In this document: in pieces, positions 25,323-34,456 of the stretch
Layout of the letters: every line of letters starts with the position of its first letter
How positions within the stretch are numbered: the stretch's first letter is position 1
NCBI GenBank assembly: GCA_021372825.1
Contig: JAJFTR010000031.1
Coordinates: 1-39,807, forward strand
DNA length: 39,807 nt
Source: Actinomycetes bacterium
GTDB lineage: Bacteria; Actinomycetota; Coriobacteriia; Anaerosomatales; Anaerosomataceae
Direction of reading: 5' to 3'
Notes under the pieces: model-generated
Database searches by the model: none
What the model was told of the DNA's origin: nothing
What the model saw: only the letters and a program-made list of their open reading frames with translations
Translations under genes and position numbers: made by a program

Positions 25323-26248
25323 GCCATCTCACCCGCCTCGTACCGGGCAAGCGCATCGAGAAGACCAGCGTCCAGCAGCGACTCGAGCTCTGTGATGGGC
25401 GCGCTCTCGACGTCGCCTGTCGACCACCCCAGCACGCGCGACCCGAGCACTTCGAACTCACGAGGGTCGCCGGTCGTCGCGAAGGTGTGGCGTGGAAGGG
25501 TGCCGACCGGGGCCAGCTGACCTCGGACCTCAAGGATCTCTGCGACCTCGCGGGCAGTCTCCTCGGCCGATGAGATCAGCCGAACATCAGGACCCACCGA
25601 TCGTTGGATCGCCGCCGACAGCAGAGGGAAATGGGTGCATCCGAGCACGAGCGTGTCGATGCCCGAGCCTTTCAGCGGATCAAGGTAGTCCTGCCCGAGC
25701 TCGAACAAGGATGGCTGCATGAGCGCGTCACCGCTCTTGGACATCCAGTCCTCCACGGAGCTGTCATCCATTCTAAGCCCTGCCTCGACGATGTCGACGA
25801 ACTTCGGTGCTGCCGCCGAGAACACCGCCACGCCTGCATCGAGTGCGTGCACAGCGCGGCTATACGCGCCTGACTGAACGGTGCCCGTGGTCCCGATCAC
25901 GCCGACGCGGCGGTTCTGCGTCGCCATCACGGCGGCCCGAGCCCCGGGTTCGATGACACCGATGACAGGAACTTCGAACGCCCTCTGAGCGAGCGTGAGA
26001 CCGGCGGCCGTTGCCGTGTTGCACGCGATGACCATGAGCTTGATGCAGCGCGAACGCAGCCACGCGCCTATCTCGAGCACGAACCTGCGTACTTCGCGAG
26101 GATCCCGAGGACCGTAGGGACACCGGGCCGTGTCCCCCAGATAGATGATGGACTCCCGTGGGAGCGCGCGACACAGCTCGCGGACCACCGTCAGACCGCC
26201 AAGACCGGAGTCGAACACACCTATGGGCAAGTCGCGTGTATCAGGCAT
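25313..26248 (-). CDS. murI: Glutamate racemase
   Basis: The enzyme makes D-glutamate for peptidoglycan. It carries DSGLGGLTVV (Asp13, Ser14), the first catalytic cysteine in ACNTATA (Cys76) and the second in GCTHFPLL (Cys204). The total of 311 residues is longer than the usual 260-270, because a tail of about 35-40 residues (from about 272) follows the domain. The promoter -10 lies only 7 bases before the ATG, so the message is probably leaderless. It heads murI-MBL-rph-rdgB. Confidence 0.95.
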   Translation of the reverse strand: MPDTRDLPIGVFDSGLGGLTVVRELCRALPRESIIYLGDTARCPYGPRDPREVRRFVLEIGAWLRSRCIKLMVIACNTATAAGLTLAQRAFEVPVIGVIEPGARAAVMATQNRRVGVIGTTGTVQSGAYSRAVHALDAGVAVFSAAAPKFVDIVEAGLRMDDSSVEDWMSKSGDALMQPSLFELGQDYLDPLKGSGIDTLVLGCTHFPLLSAAIQRSVGPDVRLISSAEETAREVAEILEVRGQLAPVGTLPRHTFATTGDPREFEVLGSRVLGWSTGDVESAPITELESLLDAGLLDALARYEAGEMACD

Positions 26249-26255
26249 GCTAGGC

Positions 26256-26261
26256 AGTATA
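26256..26261 (-). promoter_or_regulatory. -10 element of a likely leaderless murI promoter
   Basis: TATACT on the minus strand ends 7 bases before the murI ATG, so the transcript would start at or next to the start codon. No ribosome site is visible, and the -35 is weak. Confidence 0.55.
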
Positions 26262-26291
26262 GCGTGTGGCCAACACAGCCGTCCGGACCCA

Positions 26292-27344
26292 TCAGCAGTG
26301 AGTGACCCGTACGATCTCCTCAGCGATGTCCTGGACTGGCAGGATCTTGCTTACCGCTCCTGCGTCGATCGCCGCCTTGGGCATCCCGAAGACAGTGGAA
26401 GTCTCCTCGTCTTGGGCGATGGTGGGTGCCCCGGCGTCATGAAGCATCTTGAGCCCAACGGCGCCGTCTGCACCCATGCCGGTGAGTAGGACTCCCACCG
26501 CCCGCCCGCCGTGTGATCGGGCCGTGGTCTCGAACAATGTGTCTGCCGAGGGTACGTACAGCTGGTCCTTACGCGGCACGCCGAAGCCGACCTCCATACC
26601 GCGCACCTCGAGGTTGAGCCCCGTCGGGGCGAAGTAGGCGACCCCCGGCTCGACAGTCTGCCCGTCCTCGGCAGCTCTCACCGAGATCCGGCACGCCGCG
26701 TCCAGCCAGCTGACCAGACCGGGGACGAACCCGTCTGCGATGTGCTGCGCGATCACGATCGGCACGGGCAAGTCCCGAGGAAGGCCGCCGAGAACAGACA
26801 TGAGGGCGGATGGACCACCTGTCGATGAGCCGATGGCGATGATCGACCGGCGGATCCCCTCGCGAAAGGGAGCTACTGCGACCGCAGGACCCTGACGACG
26901 GGGCCTGCGGCCCCGTATGTGCGTGATGACCTTCACCTTGGCGAGGATCTTCACCTTGTGGATGATCTCTGTCCCGATACGCTGTAAGTCAGCCCAGTCC
27001 CGAGGCTCCGGTTTCTTGATCACTTCAAGGGCGCCCGCGGCAAGAGCGTCGAAAGCACGCCCGATGCCCTCGCCGTGAACCGACGACGACACCACCAAGA
27101 TCGGCGTTGGAGTGAAGGCCATGATGCGCTCGACCGCTTCGATGCCATCCATGTGTGGCATGTGGATGTCCATCGTCACGAGGTCTGGGCGCATCCGTGC
27201 GACCATCTCGACGGCCTCGCGCCCATCACGAGCGGTCCCCACCACCTCGATAGCGGGGTCAGAGGACAAGATCTGCGTGAGCATCTCCCTGGCGACGAGG
27301 GAGTCATCCACGATGATGACCCTAATGGGTGCCTCGGCACTCAA
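26292..27344 (-). CDS. cheB: Protein-glutamate methylesterase/deamidase CheB
   Basis: A 350-residue two-domain protein. An N-terminal receiver carries VDDS and the phospho-acceptor in VTMDIHMPHMDGIEAV. The C-terminal methylesterase has the triad regions IGSSTGGPSALM (Ser), AQHIADGF (His) and LTGMGADGA (Asp). It removes methyl groups from chemoreceptors. The start is a TTG at 27344, with GGGGAGGG 8 bases upstream. It is the last gene of the chemosensory operon, after cheA (34-base gap). Confidence 0.95.
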   Translation of the reverse strand: MSAEAPIRVIIVDDSLVAREMLTQILSSDPAIEVVGTARDGREAVEMVARMRPDLVTMDIHMPHMDGIEAVERIMAFTPTPILVVSSSVHGEGIGRAFDALAAGALEVIKKPEPRDWADLQRIGTEIIHKVKILAKVKVITHIRGRRPRRQGPAVAVAPFREGIRRSIIAIGSSTGGPSALMSVLGGLPRDLPVPIVIAQHIADGFVPGLVSWLDAACRISVRAAEDGQTVEPGVAYFAPTGLNLEVRGMEVGFGVPRKDQLYVPSADTLFETTARSHGGRAVGVLLTGMGADGAVGLKMLHDAGAPTIAQDEETSTVFGMPKAAIDAGAVSKILPVQDIAEEIVRVTHC

Positions 27345-27378
27345 CTGATAGACCCTCCCCCGTCTCCGTCTCGCGCCT

Positions 27379-29706
27379 TCACCGTATCAATCTGTCGACG
27401 GTGTCGAGAAGGGTGTCCTGGTTGAACACTGACTTGGTGATGTAGGCGTCTGCGCCTGCCTCGATCCCTTCGGCCTTCTCTTCCTCTCGCTCGAGAGAGG
27501 TGACGATCACCACCGGGATTCCCTGCAGGATGGCATCGGCTTTGATCGCCTTCGTGAGCTGGAACCCCGTCATGTTCGGCATTTGCACGTCGGTGACGAC
27601 CGCGTCCACTTTCAGTCCCTCACGGAGCTTTGCGAGACCGGCGGCACCGTCCACGGCGGTCTCCACTTCATAGCCCGCCGCTTCGAAGATCGACCGCTCC
27701 AACTCCCGCGTCGTGAACGAATCCTCGCAGATGAGGATCCTTCTCGGCCCCTTCTCGACCTGCTCGGCCGCAGTAGGCTCTCTTCTACGAAGCCCTGACA
27801 GCTGCCGCGCGTTGTTCATCAAGTCAGGCACATTGAGGATCGGCACGACTTCGCCTGCGCCAAGGACCGTCACTCCTGCAACGTTGTCCACACGCTGGAG
27901 ATGGGTGCCCAGTGTCTTGATCACTATCTGCTGCTCGCCGACGAACGAGTCCACGATGAAGCCCATCCGGTGACCCGAGAAGCCCAGCGTGACGACAGGC
28001 GTCTTGTTCGTTCTCGCCGCGCTGCCCGTCACTCCGAGGACCTCGCTCAGGTGCACGATCGGAATCGTACGACGTTGCCGCCGGATCACCTCGCGGCCCT
28101 CGACCTTGATGATCTCCTGAGGGTCGACCCGTAGAGTCTCCTCGATGGATGCTGTGGGAAGCGCGAACACCTGCTCGCCGACCCTCACGAGAAGAGCACG
28201 GATTATCGCAAGCGTCAGAGGGATCGTGAGCCGGAACATCGTGCCTTGGCCAAGCTCCGAGAAGACATCGAGCGATCCCTTGAGTTTGTCGACGACGAAC
28301 TCCCGGACGACATCCATCCCCACCCCACGGCCGGAGATCTCGGTGATGATGGCACTCGTCGAGAAGCCTGGCTCGAAGATGAGGTACATCGCTTCGCGGT
28401 CCGACATCGACTTGGCTTCAGTGGCTGTGATGAAGCCCTTTCGCAACGCCGCGGCCCTGACCTTGTCCGGGTCGATACCTGCTCCGTCGTCGGAGACCTC
28501 TATCACGATCTGGTCTCCTTCCTGACGAGCCGCCAGGCGGATCGTACCCTTGGGCGGCTTGCCCGCTGCGATGCGGTCGTCGACGGGCTCGATGCCGTGA
28601 TCCACCGCGTTGCGCATGATGTGTATGAGCGGATCGTTGATCTCCTCAAGGACCTTCTTGTCGAGCTCGGTGTCGCCTCCCTCGATCACGAGGTTCACGT
28701 CCTTCTTGAACTGGTGCGCCAGATCCCTCACCGCACGCGGGAAGGAGTTGAACACGGTGGAGACAGGCAACATGCGCAGCCCCATGCTGTGCTCTTGCAG
28801 ATCGGAGACGACCGTCGATGTGCGAGACGTATCGTCTGCATACTCCTTGGCTAACGCAGCCAGCTGACGCCACTCGTCGGACATCAACCCTTCCAGGATC
28901 TCGATATCCTCATCCAAAGACGAGTCCGCGCCGTCTTCCACATCTGCCAGACGAGCGCGCACGCGGCTCCACGCCTGATGGACCTCGTTGGAGAGCGCTT
29001 GCACAGCGCGTAGATCACGAGCGTGCTGTTCCGTCTTGATCTGAGAGATGACGACCTCGCTCACCAGGTTCAAGAGCCGGTCGACCTGCTCGGTGCGGAT
29101 GCGCACGGTCTGCTGCACGCGTGTCTGCAGCTTCTCCTCGGCGGCAGCCTGGTGTGGGGCACCTCGCCGAGCAGCCGACGGCGCCTGCCGCACCTGTGAC
29201 TTCTGAAGGGGTTCCACAGAGGATGTAGATGGCTCGGAAGCAGACGCCTCCATACCTTGCTCCGGCGCAGACACAGGCGCTGCGACCTCCGGGGTCGAGG
29301 GGGGCTTCGATGGCTCGCCAGAGGCAGCGACTGCGGACAGACGGTCCAACACGGCAGGGATGTCTATCTGCTCCGACACGTCCTTTCCAGCGTTCTCCGA
29401 GAGGAACACGATCGTGTCCAAAGCCTCGAAGAAAGCGTCCGACATGCCGGGGGAGTACCGCATCTCGCCGTCGCGCACCTTGACCATGATGTCCTCGAGC
29501 TTGTGTGAGACGTCCGAGATCTCGATCAAGCCGACCATGCGCGACGAGCCTTTGAGCGTGTGCGCGTCGCGCAACATCTGGTCGATGAGCTCGCGGTTGT
29601 CCGGGTCGCTCTCCAGCGTGATAACGCCCTCGTTCAGCCGCTGAAGGTACTCGCTGGCTTCCTCTTGGAACTTCTTGATGAAGGCGGTACGGTCGAACTC
29701 GACCAT
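27379..29706 (-). CDS. cheA: Chemotaxis histidine kinase CheA with C-terminal receiver domain
   Basis: A 775-residue hybrid. The Hpt domain has its phospho-histidine in MLRDAHTLKGSSRM (His49). A proline/serine-rich linker (about 130-200) without a visible P2 domain follows, then the dimerisation helices (about 205-275), an HATPase domain (NAVDHGIEP, DDGAGID), a CheW-like domain and a receiver (about 655-775) with VDAVVTDVQMPNMTG. The CheA-REC layout matches the FrzE/PilL-type kinases of twitching or gliding systems rather than flagellar CheA. ATG with GGAGGG upstream. Confidence 0.95.
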   Translation of the reverse strand: MVEFDRTAFIKKFQEEASEYLQRLNEGVITLESDPDNRELIDQMLRDAHTLKGSSRMVGLIEISDVSHKLEDIMVKVRDGEMRYSPGMSDAFFEALDTIVFLSENAGKDVSEQIDIPAVLDRLSAVAASGEPSKPPSTPEVAAPVSAPEQGMEASASEPSTSSVEPLQKSQVRQAPSAARRGAPHQAAAEEKLQTRVQQTVRIRTEQVDRLLNLVSEVVISQIKTEQHARDLRAVQALSNEVHQAWSRVRARLADVEDGADSSLDEDIEILEGLMSDEWRQLAALAKEYADDTSRTSTVVSDLQEHSMGLRMLPVSTVFNSFPRAVRDLAHQFKKDVNLVIEGGDTELDKKVLEEINDPLIHIMRNAVDHGIEPVDDRIAAGKPPKGTIRLAARQEGDQIVIEVSDDGAGIDPDKVRAAALRKGFITATEAKSMSDREAMYLIFEPGFSTSAIITEISGRGVGMDVVREFVVDKLKGSLDVFSELGQGTMFRLTIPLTLAIIRALLVRVGEQVFALPTASIEETLRVDPQEIIKVEGREVIRRQRRTIPIVHLSEVLGVTGSAARTNKTPVVTLGFSGHRMGFIVDSFVGEQQIVIKTLGTHLQRVDNVAGVTVLGAGEVVPILNVPDLMNNARQLSGLRRREPTAAEQVEKGPRRILICEDSFTTRELERSIFEAAGYEVETAVDGAAGLAKLREGLKVDAVVTDVQMPNMTGFQLTKAIKADAILQGIPVVIVTSLEREEEKAEGIEAGADAYITKSVFNQDTLLDTVDRLIR

Positions 29707-29740
29707 GCGTGCGATCCCTCCGGCTTCGAGATGATCGGCC

Positions 29741-30970
29741 CTAACCTACGATCCGGAAGGCCGCTCCGACATGACTCGACTCTTTTGCGATTGCGGCGAG
29801 TTGCTCGGCAGCGTTGGCGACCTGTCGCGAGCCGGCGGCGGTCTGTTGTGCGACCGCGGCGACCTCACGCATCGCGTTCACCACCTGTTCGGTCGCGCTC
29901 TTCTGCTGCTGCGTTGCGGCCGAGATCTCCTTGGCGGCGACCGTCGTCTGCTCGATCGTCTCCAGGATCTGATCGAGGCCCTCTCCCGTGACGTGCGCGA
30001 GATCGACACCGACGTTGACCTGCTTGAGCTCTTGCTCCGTGGAGATCACCAGGTCGTTCGCCGCAGTCTGTATCTCCGTCATGATCGTCTCGATCTCGCC
30101 GGTGGAATCCACCACGGAAAGGGCGAGTTTGCGAATCTCGCTCGCAACGACCGAGAAACCCTTGCCCGCTTCACCCGCGCGCGCCGCCTCTATGGCAGCG
30201 TTCAACGCCAGGATCTTGGTTTGGTCGGCTATGTTGTTGATGATCGCCAAGACCTGTCCGATCTGCTGGCTGCGCTCGCCCAGTTGAAGGATCTTGTTCG
30301 CCGAGGATTGCGCTCTGGCCTTGATCTGGTCCATAGCATCGAGCGTGTTCATGACGGCCTGCTGGCCTGACTCGGCGTTACCCAAGGACGTCTCGGCCAT
30401 GTGGACGACCTGGTTCGCGTTATCGGCAATCTGACGGTATGTCGAGGCCAGCTCCTCCATGGTAGCCGTCGTCTGTGAGATCGAGGCGGCCTGCTCCGCC
30501 GCGCCTGACGCTTGCTGCTCGGTCGCCGACAAGATCTCGGAGGATGCCTGCGCGAGACGGGTCGATGACTCCTGAGTCTGTGTGATGAGGTACATGATCA
30601 GATCGAGCATCTGGTTGTATGAGCGGGAGAGCACACCGAACTCATCCTTGGAATCGATCTGCACCTTGTGCCCGACTTCGCCCTCACATGCAGCCTTCAC
30701 GCTCTCGACCACGTGGAAGAGCGGCGCCATCATTCTCTTAGCGATGGCCGATTGGACGTAGGCGAACACGACGAGTACTCCTATGAAGACCGCCACCACG
30801 ATCACCAGTTTGCGGATGACATTCGCATCGATGGTGAGCTCGTCGGCAAGGACTGTAGACGCGACCCCGAGTTGGATGAGGTTCGCCACGGCGATAAGCG
30901 CGAGGTTGATCACCGAGTACTTGAACAGAAAACTACTGCTCATCTTACCGAGTAGCTTCTTGATCATCAT
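29741..30970 (-). CDS. Methyl-accepting chemotaxis protein with minimal extracytoplasmic part
   Basis: A 409-residue receptor. Two membrane helices (about 15-40 and 52-75) enclose a loop of only about 10-15 residues, so it has no classical ligand-binding domain. A HAMP domain follows (about 75-130, [20 protein letters not shown]), then the signalling helices with the conserved hairpin tip [20 protein letters not shown]. There is no C-terminal CheR-tethering pentapeptide. It is likely to sense membrane state or an intracellular or partner signal. Two ATGs occur; the second (30967) is better placed from the AGGAG. It stands between cheW and cheA. Confidence 0.92.
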   Translation of the reverse strand: MMIKKLLGKMSSSFLFKYSVINLALIAVANLIQLGVASTVLADELTIDANVIRKLVIVVAVFIGVLVVFAYVQSAIAKRMMAPLFHVVESVKAACEGEVGHKVQIDSKDEFGVLSRSYNQMLDLIMYLITQTQESSTRLAQASSEILSATEQQASGAAEQAASISQTTATMEELASTYRQIADNANQVVHMAETSLGNAESGQQAVMNTLDAMDQIKARAQSSANKILQLGERSQQIGQVLAIINNIADQTKILALNAAIEAARAGEAGKGFSVVASEIRKLALSVVDSTGEIETIMTEIQTAANDLVISTEQELKQVNVGVDLAHVTGEGLDQILETIEQTTVAAKEISAATQQQKSATEQVVNAMREVAAVAQQTAAGSRQVANAAEQLAAIAKESSHVGAAFRIVG

Positions 30971-30979
30971 CGACTCCTG

Positions 30980-31534
30980 TCAGACCGGTTCGCCTACGGG
31001 TTCGAGCACCTTCTCGAGGTTGATGATGCCGACCAGGCGCTCCTGCGTGTATACAGAGGCACTCACGAAGTCGGCCTGGTTCTTATCCAGCGTGGACAAC
31101 GGCGGTTCGAGCGAATCGCGCGGCACGTCGATGATGTCGCCTATCTCATCGACGACCAGGGTGCTCACGAACGGCTCGCTGCTCACGATGATGCCATTGG
31201 GCTCTCGCACACCGCTATGGTCTTGATCTGACGCGACCCGCATGAGAGCCGCTACGTTGATGACCGAGATGATCTCTCCGCGGACGTTGATGACTCCTAG
31301 TACGTGCGACGGCAACCGGGGGATCCGTGTCACCTCGAAGTCGTTGTAGATCTCGCGCACACCGTCGATCCGCACCGCGTACCACTCCTCGGCGAGACGG
31401 AAGAGCAACAGCCCGATCGTCTCAACGGCGGACTGCTCCAAGTCGACCTGCGCGAGGGACTCAGCTCGCTGCCGCAGGATCTCGGCCGCGCGACCCGCGA
31501 GTGCTGCTGTGGGCGAGGTGTCATTCTCGCTCAT
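30980..31534 (-). CDS. CheW-like coupling protein (second)
   Basis: A 184-residue CheW-domain protein; the ATG at 31534 has GGGAG upstream. The core FRLAEEWYAVRIDGVREIY, RLPSHVLGVINVRGEIISVI is typical of adaptors linking receptor and kinase. It begins inside the 3' end of the other cheW (14-base overlap), so expression is coupled. An N-terminal extension of about 45 residues, partly helical, precedes the domain. Confidence 0.88.
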   Translation of the reverse strand: MSENDTSPTAALAGRAAEILRQRAESLAQVDLEQSAVETIGLLLFRLAEEWYAVRIDGVREIYNDFEVTRIPRLPSHVLGVINVRGEIISVINVAALMRVASDQDHSGVREPNGIIVSSEPFVSTLVVDEIGDIIDVPRDSLEPPLSTLDKNQADFVSASVYTQERLVGIINLEKVLEPVGEPV

Positions 31535-32129
31535 CACCCGGTCTCCCTTCTGCGCCTTCATTCGCCGAGGCGAGCAACACCTGTGGCACAAGGCGATCGG
31601 GGTCCAGGACTATGACGAGTGTCGAACCCGATCGGCAGACCCCGATCATCTTGTCCGCGAGAGCGTAGATCCCCGACGGCGCCTGAACGGAGCCTTCCGG
31701 GACTTCGAACACGTCTTGAACCTCATCGACGATCACTGCCACGAGCTGCCCCCGACTGTGAAGAAGAATCATCGGAGTATCGAGCCGGTACTCCCGTGGC
31801 GGCACCCCCAGTAGCAACCGCAGATCGATCGCAGGGACCACCGACCCCCGTACGTCCAATATGCCGACAAGTGCTGGCGACGAGTCCGGCACCGGCGTGA
31901 ACTCGACGATCTGCTGGATCTCCTGCACGTTCTCGATGGGAACCGCATAAAGCTGATCGCCCAGACCGAAGGTCACCACCTGTCTGAGACTCGCGGTGTC
32001 AGCCGCCTGGCCATGCTCAGGTTCGACGGCGACCTCCTCGGCCACTGCACTCTTCTCGGGCTGTGTCGCGACAGCTTCGGGCGGTTCGGCTTTCTTCTTG
32101 CGTGGCACTTGTTTGCTCCAGCCGGTCAC
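31521..32129 (-). CDS. CheW-like coupling protein (first)
   Basis: A 202-residue adaptor with a charged 45-residue N-terminal tail (KKKAEPPEAV) and a CheW domain (QVVTFGLGDQLYAVPIENVQEI, ALVGILDVRGSVVPAIDLR). It starts at a GTG overlapping the stop of the PilB-like gene by 4 bases (GTGA). It differs clearly from the second CheW, so the two may couple different partners, for example the receptor and the pseudo-ATPase. Confidence 0.88.
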   Translation of the reverse strand: MTGWSKQVPRKKKAEPPEAVATQPEKSAVAEEVAVEPEHGQAADTASLRQVVTFGLGDQLYAVPIENVQEIQQIVEFTPVPDSSPALVGILDVRGSVVPAIDLRLLLGVPPREYRLDTPMILLHSRGQLVAVIVDEVQDVFEVPEGSVQAPSGIYALADKMIGVCRSGSTLVIVLDPDRLVPQVLLASANEGAEGRPGDERE

Positions 32130-33997
32130 GTGAACCTAAGGACTCGATCGAGCTCATCGGCACTGACCTGGCCCGAGATGACGCGCGCCAAGCCGGACGC
32201 AATGAGCGGGCGCATGCCTGCAGCCTCTGCGGCGGCGGCGATCTGCGGCGCCGACCCACCCGCGGCGACCACCGAACGAACCGGTTCGGTGAACGGAAGC
32301 ACCTCGAAGATACCCGTCGCACCCCGGAACCCGGTCTTGCCGCAGTTGGGACACCCTGTACCCGCCTTGTTGACCGTCCCTTCGGGCACGCCGGGAAGCT
32401 TGGCGAGCGCCGCGGAAGGCGCCTCCTGCGTGCAACTCCTGCAGTTGAGCCGTACCAATCGCTGACCGACGCCAAGAGTGAGCGCCGAGGCGAGACTGTG
32501 CGGCTCCACACCCAAGGCGAGCAACCGGCTCACGCCGGACGCGACGTCTGCAGCAGGGAACGTTGCGATCACAAGCTTGCCGAGCCCCGCCGCTTCGACC
32601 GCGATGTGCACATCCTCCACCGACCGGATGCTGTCGACTGCGATGACATCAGTGTCCTGCCTGAGACCCGCAGCGATATAGTTCGCCGCGGGCACCGGTG
32701 AAGCCGTGTTCACCACGACCTGGGCGACTGCAGGTATCTCGTAGTCGATGGAGTACTCGACCGAGTACACGGTCTTGCCGACCTTCGCCGCATGCGCGAG
32801 CAGCGCGTAGTATGTGCTGCTCGCACCGGCGGCGACCGGAGCGCACAACAAGAGCAGCCCGCGCCCTCGCTCGACCATCGCATGGAGCGCCCTCGCTTCG
32901 GCATCAGACATGCCGAGCTCTGACAGACCCTTAGGCTCTGGCCGCTGACCCTCCAGCGAGATCACCATGCGCTGCCCGGCTATCGTCGGGACGGAGGAGA
33001 CCGTCACCACAAGGTCGCGGTCACCAACCCGTGTGCGTGTACGAGCGAAGGACGGGTTGGAGCCAGTCTCCACGGACATCTTTGCAAAACTCTTGAAGGC
33101 GTCGATCAAGGCGCCCTGGAGCGACAAAGGAGCGCTGGCGACCTTCTCGAGAACCCCTTTGACGCGGTAGACCAAGAAGAAGTCGTCTTTGTAGGGCAGG
33201 AGGTGGATCATCGAGGCGCCTCGGCTCACCGCATGCTCGAGGATCTCTGTCACGAGGACGGCGACTTTGCGTGAGTCGGCAACCGCCAGGATGTCCAGAT
33301 CGATCGCCGGTGGACCTTCGGGAGGAGGAGCCTCCACCATCTCCTGGATCGTCTCGACCGGTTGGCGCGCCGGTTCCTCCGCTGCCTCGGCGATCGGGAC
33401 CACCGGTACCGATGGAGTCGCTTCTTCCTCGGAGTACTCTCCGAAGAAGTCGGATACCGCAAGCCCAGGCGTGCCCGCGCTCGACGTAGATCCCGGCTCC
33501 GCAGACGCACCCGTCTCTCCAGACACGCGTGGTGCGGGACCCGGCTCGGCAGCAGCCTCGCCGTAGTACTGGGCGATGGCAGCGCTCACTGCTGCAGGAT
33601 CTGCCAGGACCGGCTCTACCTCGACTCCGAGCTCGGCCGCTAGATCGTCAAGCGTGAAGACGTCCATCGGCTCGCCTACGGCGACGGTGAGCATGCCCTC
33701 GATCTCGAAAAGCGGCAGAACGCGCCTGGTGCGGGCGATCGTACTCGGCACGAGCGCGAGTGCCGAGTCCTCCGGCGCGTAACTCGAAAGATCGACGTGC
33801 GGCACCCCCATCTCATGCTCGAGCACGGATTCGATATCCGCGGAGGAGACCAAGCCCCGTTCGATCAGTGCCGAACCGACAGAAACGCCCGCCTCGGCCG
33901 CCTGGCGCTCGAGCGATGAGATCTGCTCGGGAGTCAGCAACCCCGCAGCGCTCAGGCTGTCGAGGACCCGGCTCGTGATGCCCGACGGATCTATCAT
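32126..33997 (-). CDS. PilB/GspE-like protein lacking ATPase motifs (pseudo-ATPase)
   Basis: This 623-residue protein has the architecture of a type IV pilus/type II secretion ATPase. An N-terminal MshEN-like helical module (about 1-140, with GLLTPEQISSLE and GLVSSADIESVL) and a low-complexity acidic linker (about 145-235) precede the N2-like and motor domains. The catalytic residues are absent. Walker A reads APVAAGASS (386-394) instead of GPTGSGKTT, so the lysine is Ala392. Walker B reads DVIAVDSIR (450-458), with Ser for Glu. The His box reads ATFPAA. The Asp box ASDIH is ASMIH. The four zinc cysteines remain (519, 522, 549, 552), with CPNCGKTGFRGATGIFEVL intact. It lies inside the chemosensory operon, overlapping cheW. 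I infer a non-catalytic scaffold or c-di-GMP-responsive output. Confidence 0.85.
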   Translation of the reverse strand: MIDPSGITSRVLDSLSAAGLLTPEQISSLERQAAEAGVSVGSALIERGLVSSADIESVLEHEMGVPHVDLSSYAPEDSALALVPSTIARTRRVLPLFEIEGMLTVAVGEPMDVFTLDDLAAELGVEVEPVLADPAAVSAAIAQYYGEAAAEPGPAPRVSGETGASAEPGSTSSAGTPGLAVSDFFGEYSEEEATPSVPVVPIAEAAEEPARQPVETIQEMVEAPPPEGPPAIDLDILAVADSRKVAVLVTEILEHAVSRGASMIHLLPYKDDFFLVYRVKGVLEKVASAPLSLQGALIDAFKSFAKMSVETGSNPSFARTRTRVGDRDLVVTVSSVPTIAGQRMVISLEGQRPEPKGLSELGMSDAEARALHAMVERGRGLLLLCAPVAAGASSTYYALLAHAAKVGKTVYSVEYSIDYEIPAVAQVVVNTASPVPAANYIAAGLRQDTDVIAVDSIRSVEDVHIAVEAAGLGKLVIATFPAADVASGVSRLLALGVEPHSLASALTLGVGQRLVRLNCRSCTQEAPSAALAKLPGVPEGTVNKAGTGCPNCGKTGFRGATGIFEVLPFTEPVRSVVAAGGSAPQIAAAAEAAGMRPLIASGLARVISGQVSADELDRVLRFT

Positions 33998-34004
33998 CGT
34001 CCCG

Positions 34005-34382
34005 CTACCCTTGCGCCTTGGCGAGCTCTTCGGCTACCGCGGCGAGGAGAGTATCGGGCTCGATGGGCTTGGTGAGGTACTGGTCGGCGCCCGTACGGAT
34101 GCCCGTCGCCATTGCCTGCTCCTCGGTCTTGGCCGTGAGCATGATGATCGGGATGTTCTTGTAGTTCTGGTCGAACTTCAAGAGCCGGCACACCCGGTAC
34201 CCGTCGAGCTTGGGCAGCATCACGTCGAGCAGGATCAGTTCCGGCTTCTCATCGCGTGCGGTCTTGAGAGCCTCTGCTCCATCTGAAGCGGTGATCACCT
34301 CATAGCCCCCGGATTCGAGAATCGCCTTGATCATCTCAAGGATGGTCGGGCTGTCGTCGACCGCGAGTATTCGTGCGCCCAC
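34005..34382 (-). CDS. Stand-alone receiver-domain response regulator (CheY/PilG-like)
   Basis: A 125-residue single receiver domain. Acidic pocket VDDS, phospho-acceptor in LILLDVMLPKLDG, Thr in MLTAKT and Lys in YLTKPI are all present. It starts at a GTG with GGAGGGAG upstream and lies 7 bases before the PilB-like gene. As the only stand-alone receiver in the cluster, it is the likely diffusible output of the kinase. It could bind the adjacent PilB-like protein. Confidence 0.93.
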   Translation of the reverse strand: MGARILAVDDSPTILEMIKAILESGGYEVITASDGAEALKTARDEKPELILLDVMLPKLDGYRVCRLLKFDQNYKNIPIIMLTAKTEEQAMATGIRTGADQYLTKPIEPDTLLAAVAEELAKAQG

Positions 34383-34456
34383 TGCTCGCTCCCTCCTGGG
34401 TATCTGCTCCCGCGAACATCATCGACGTTCCGGCCGCAGCACTTCAGCGACTTCAC

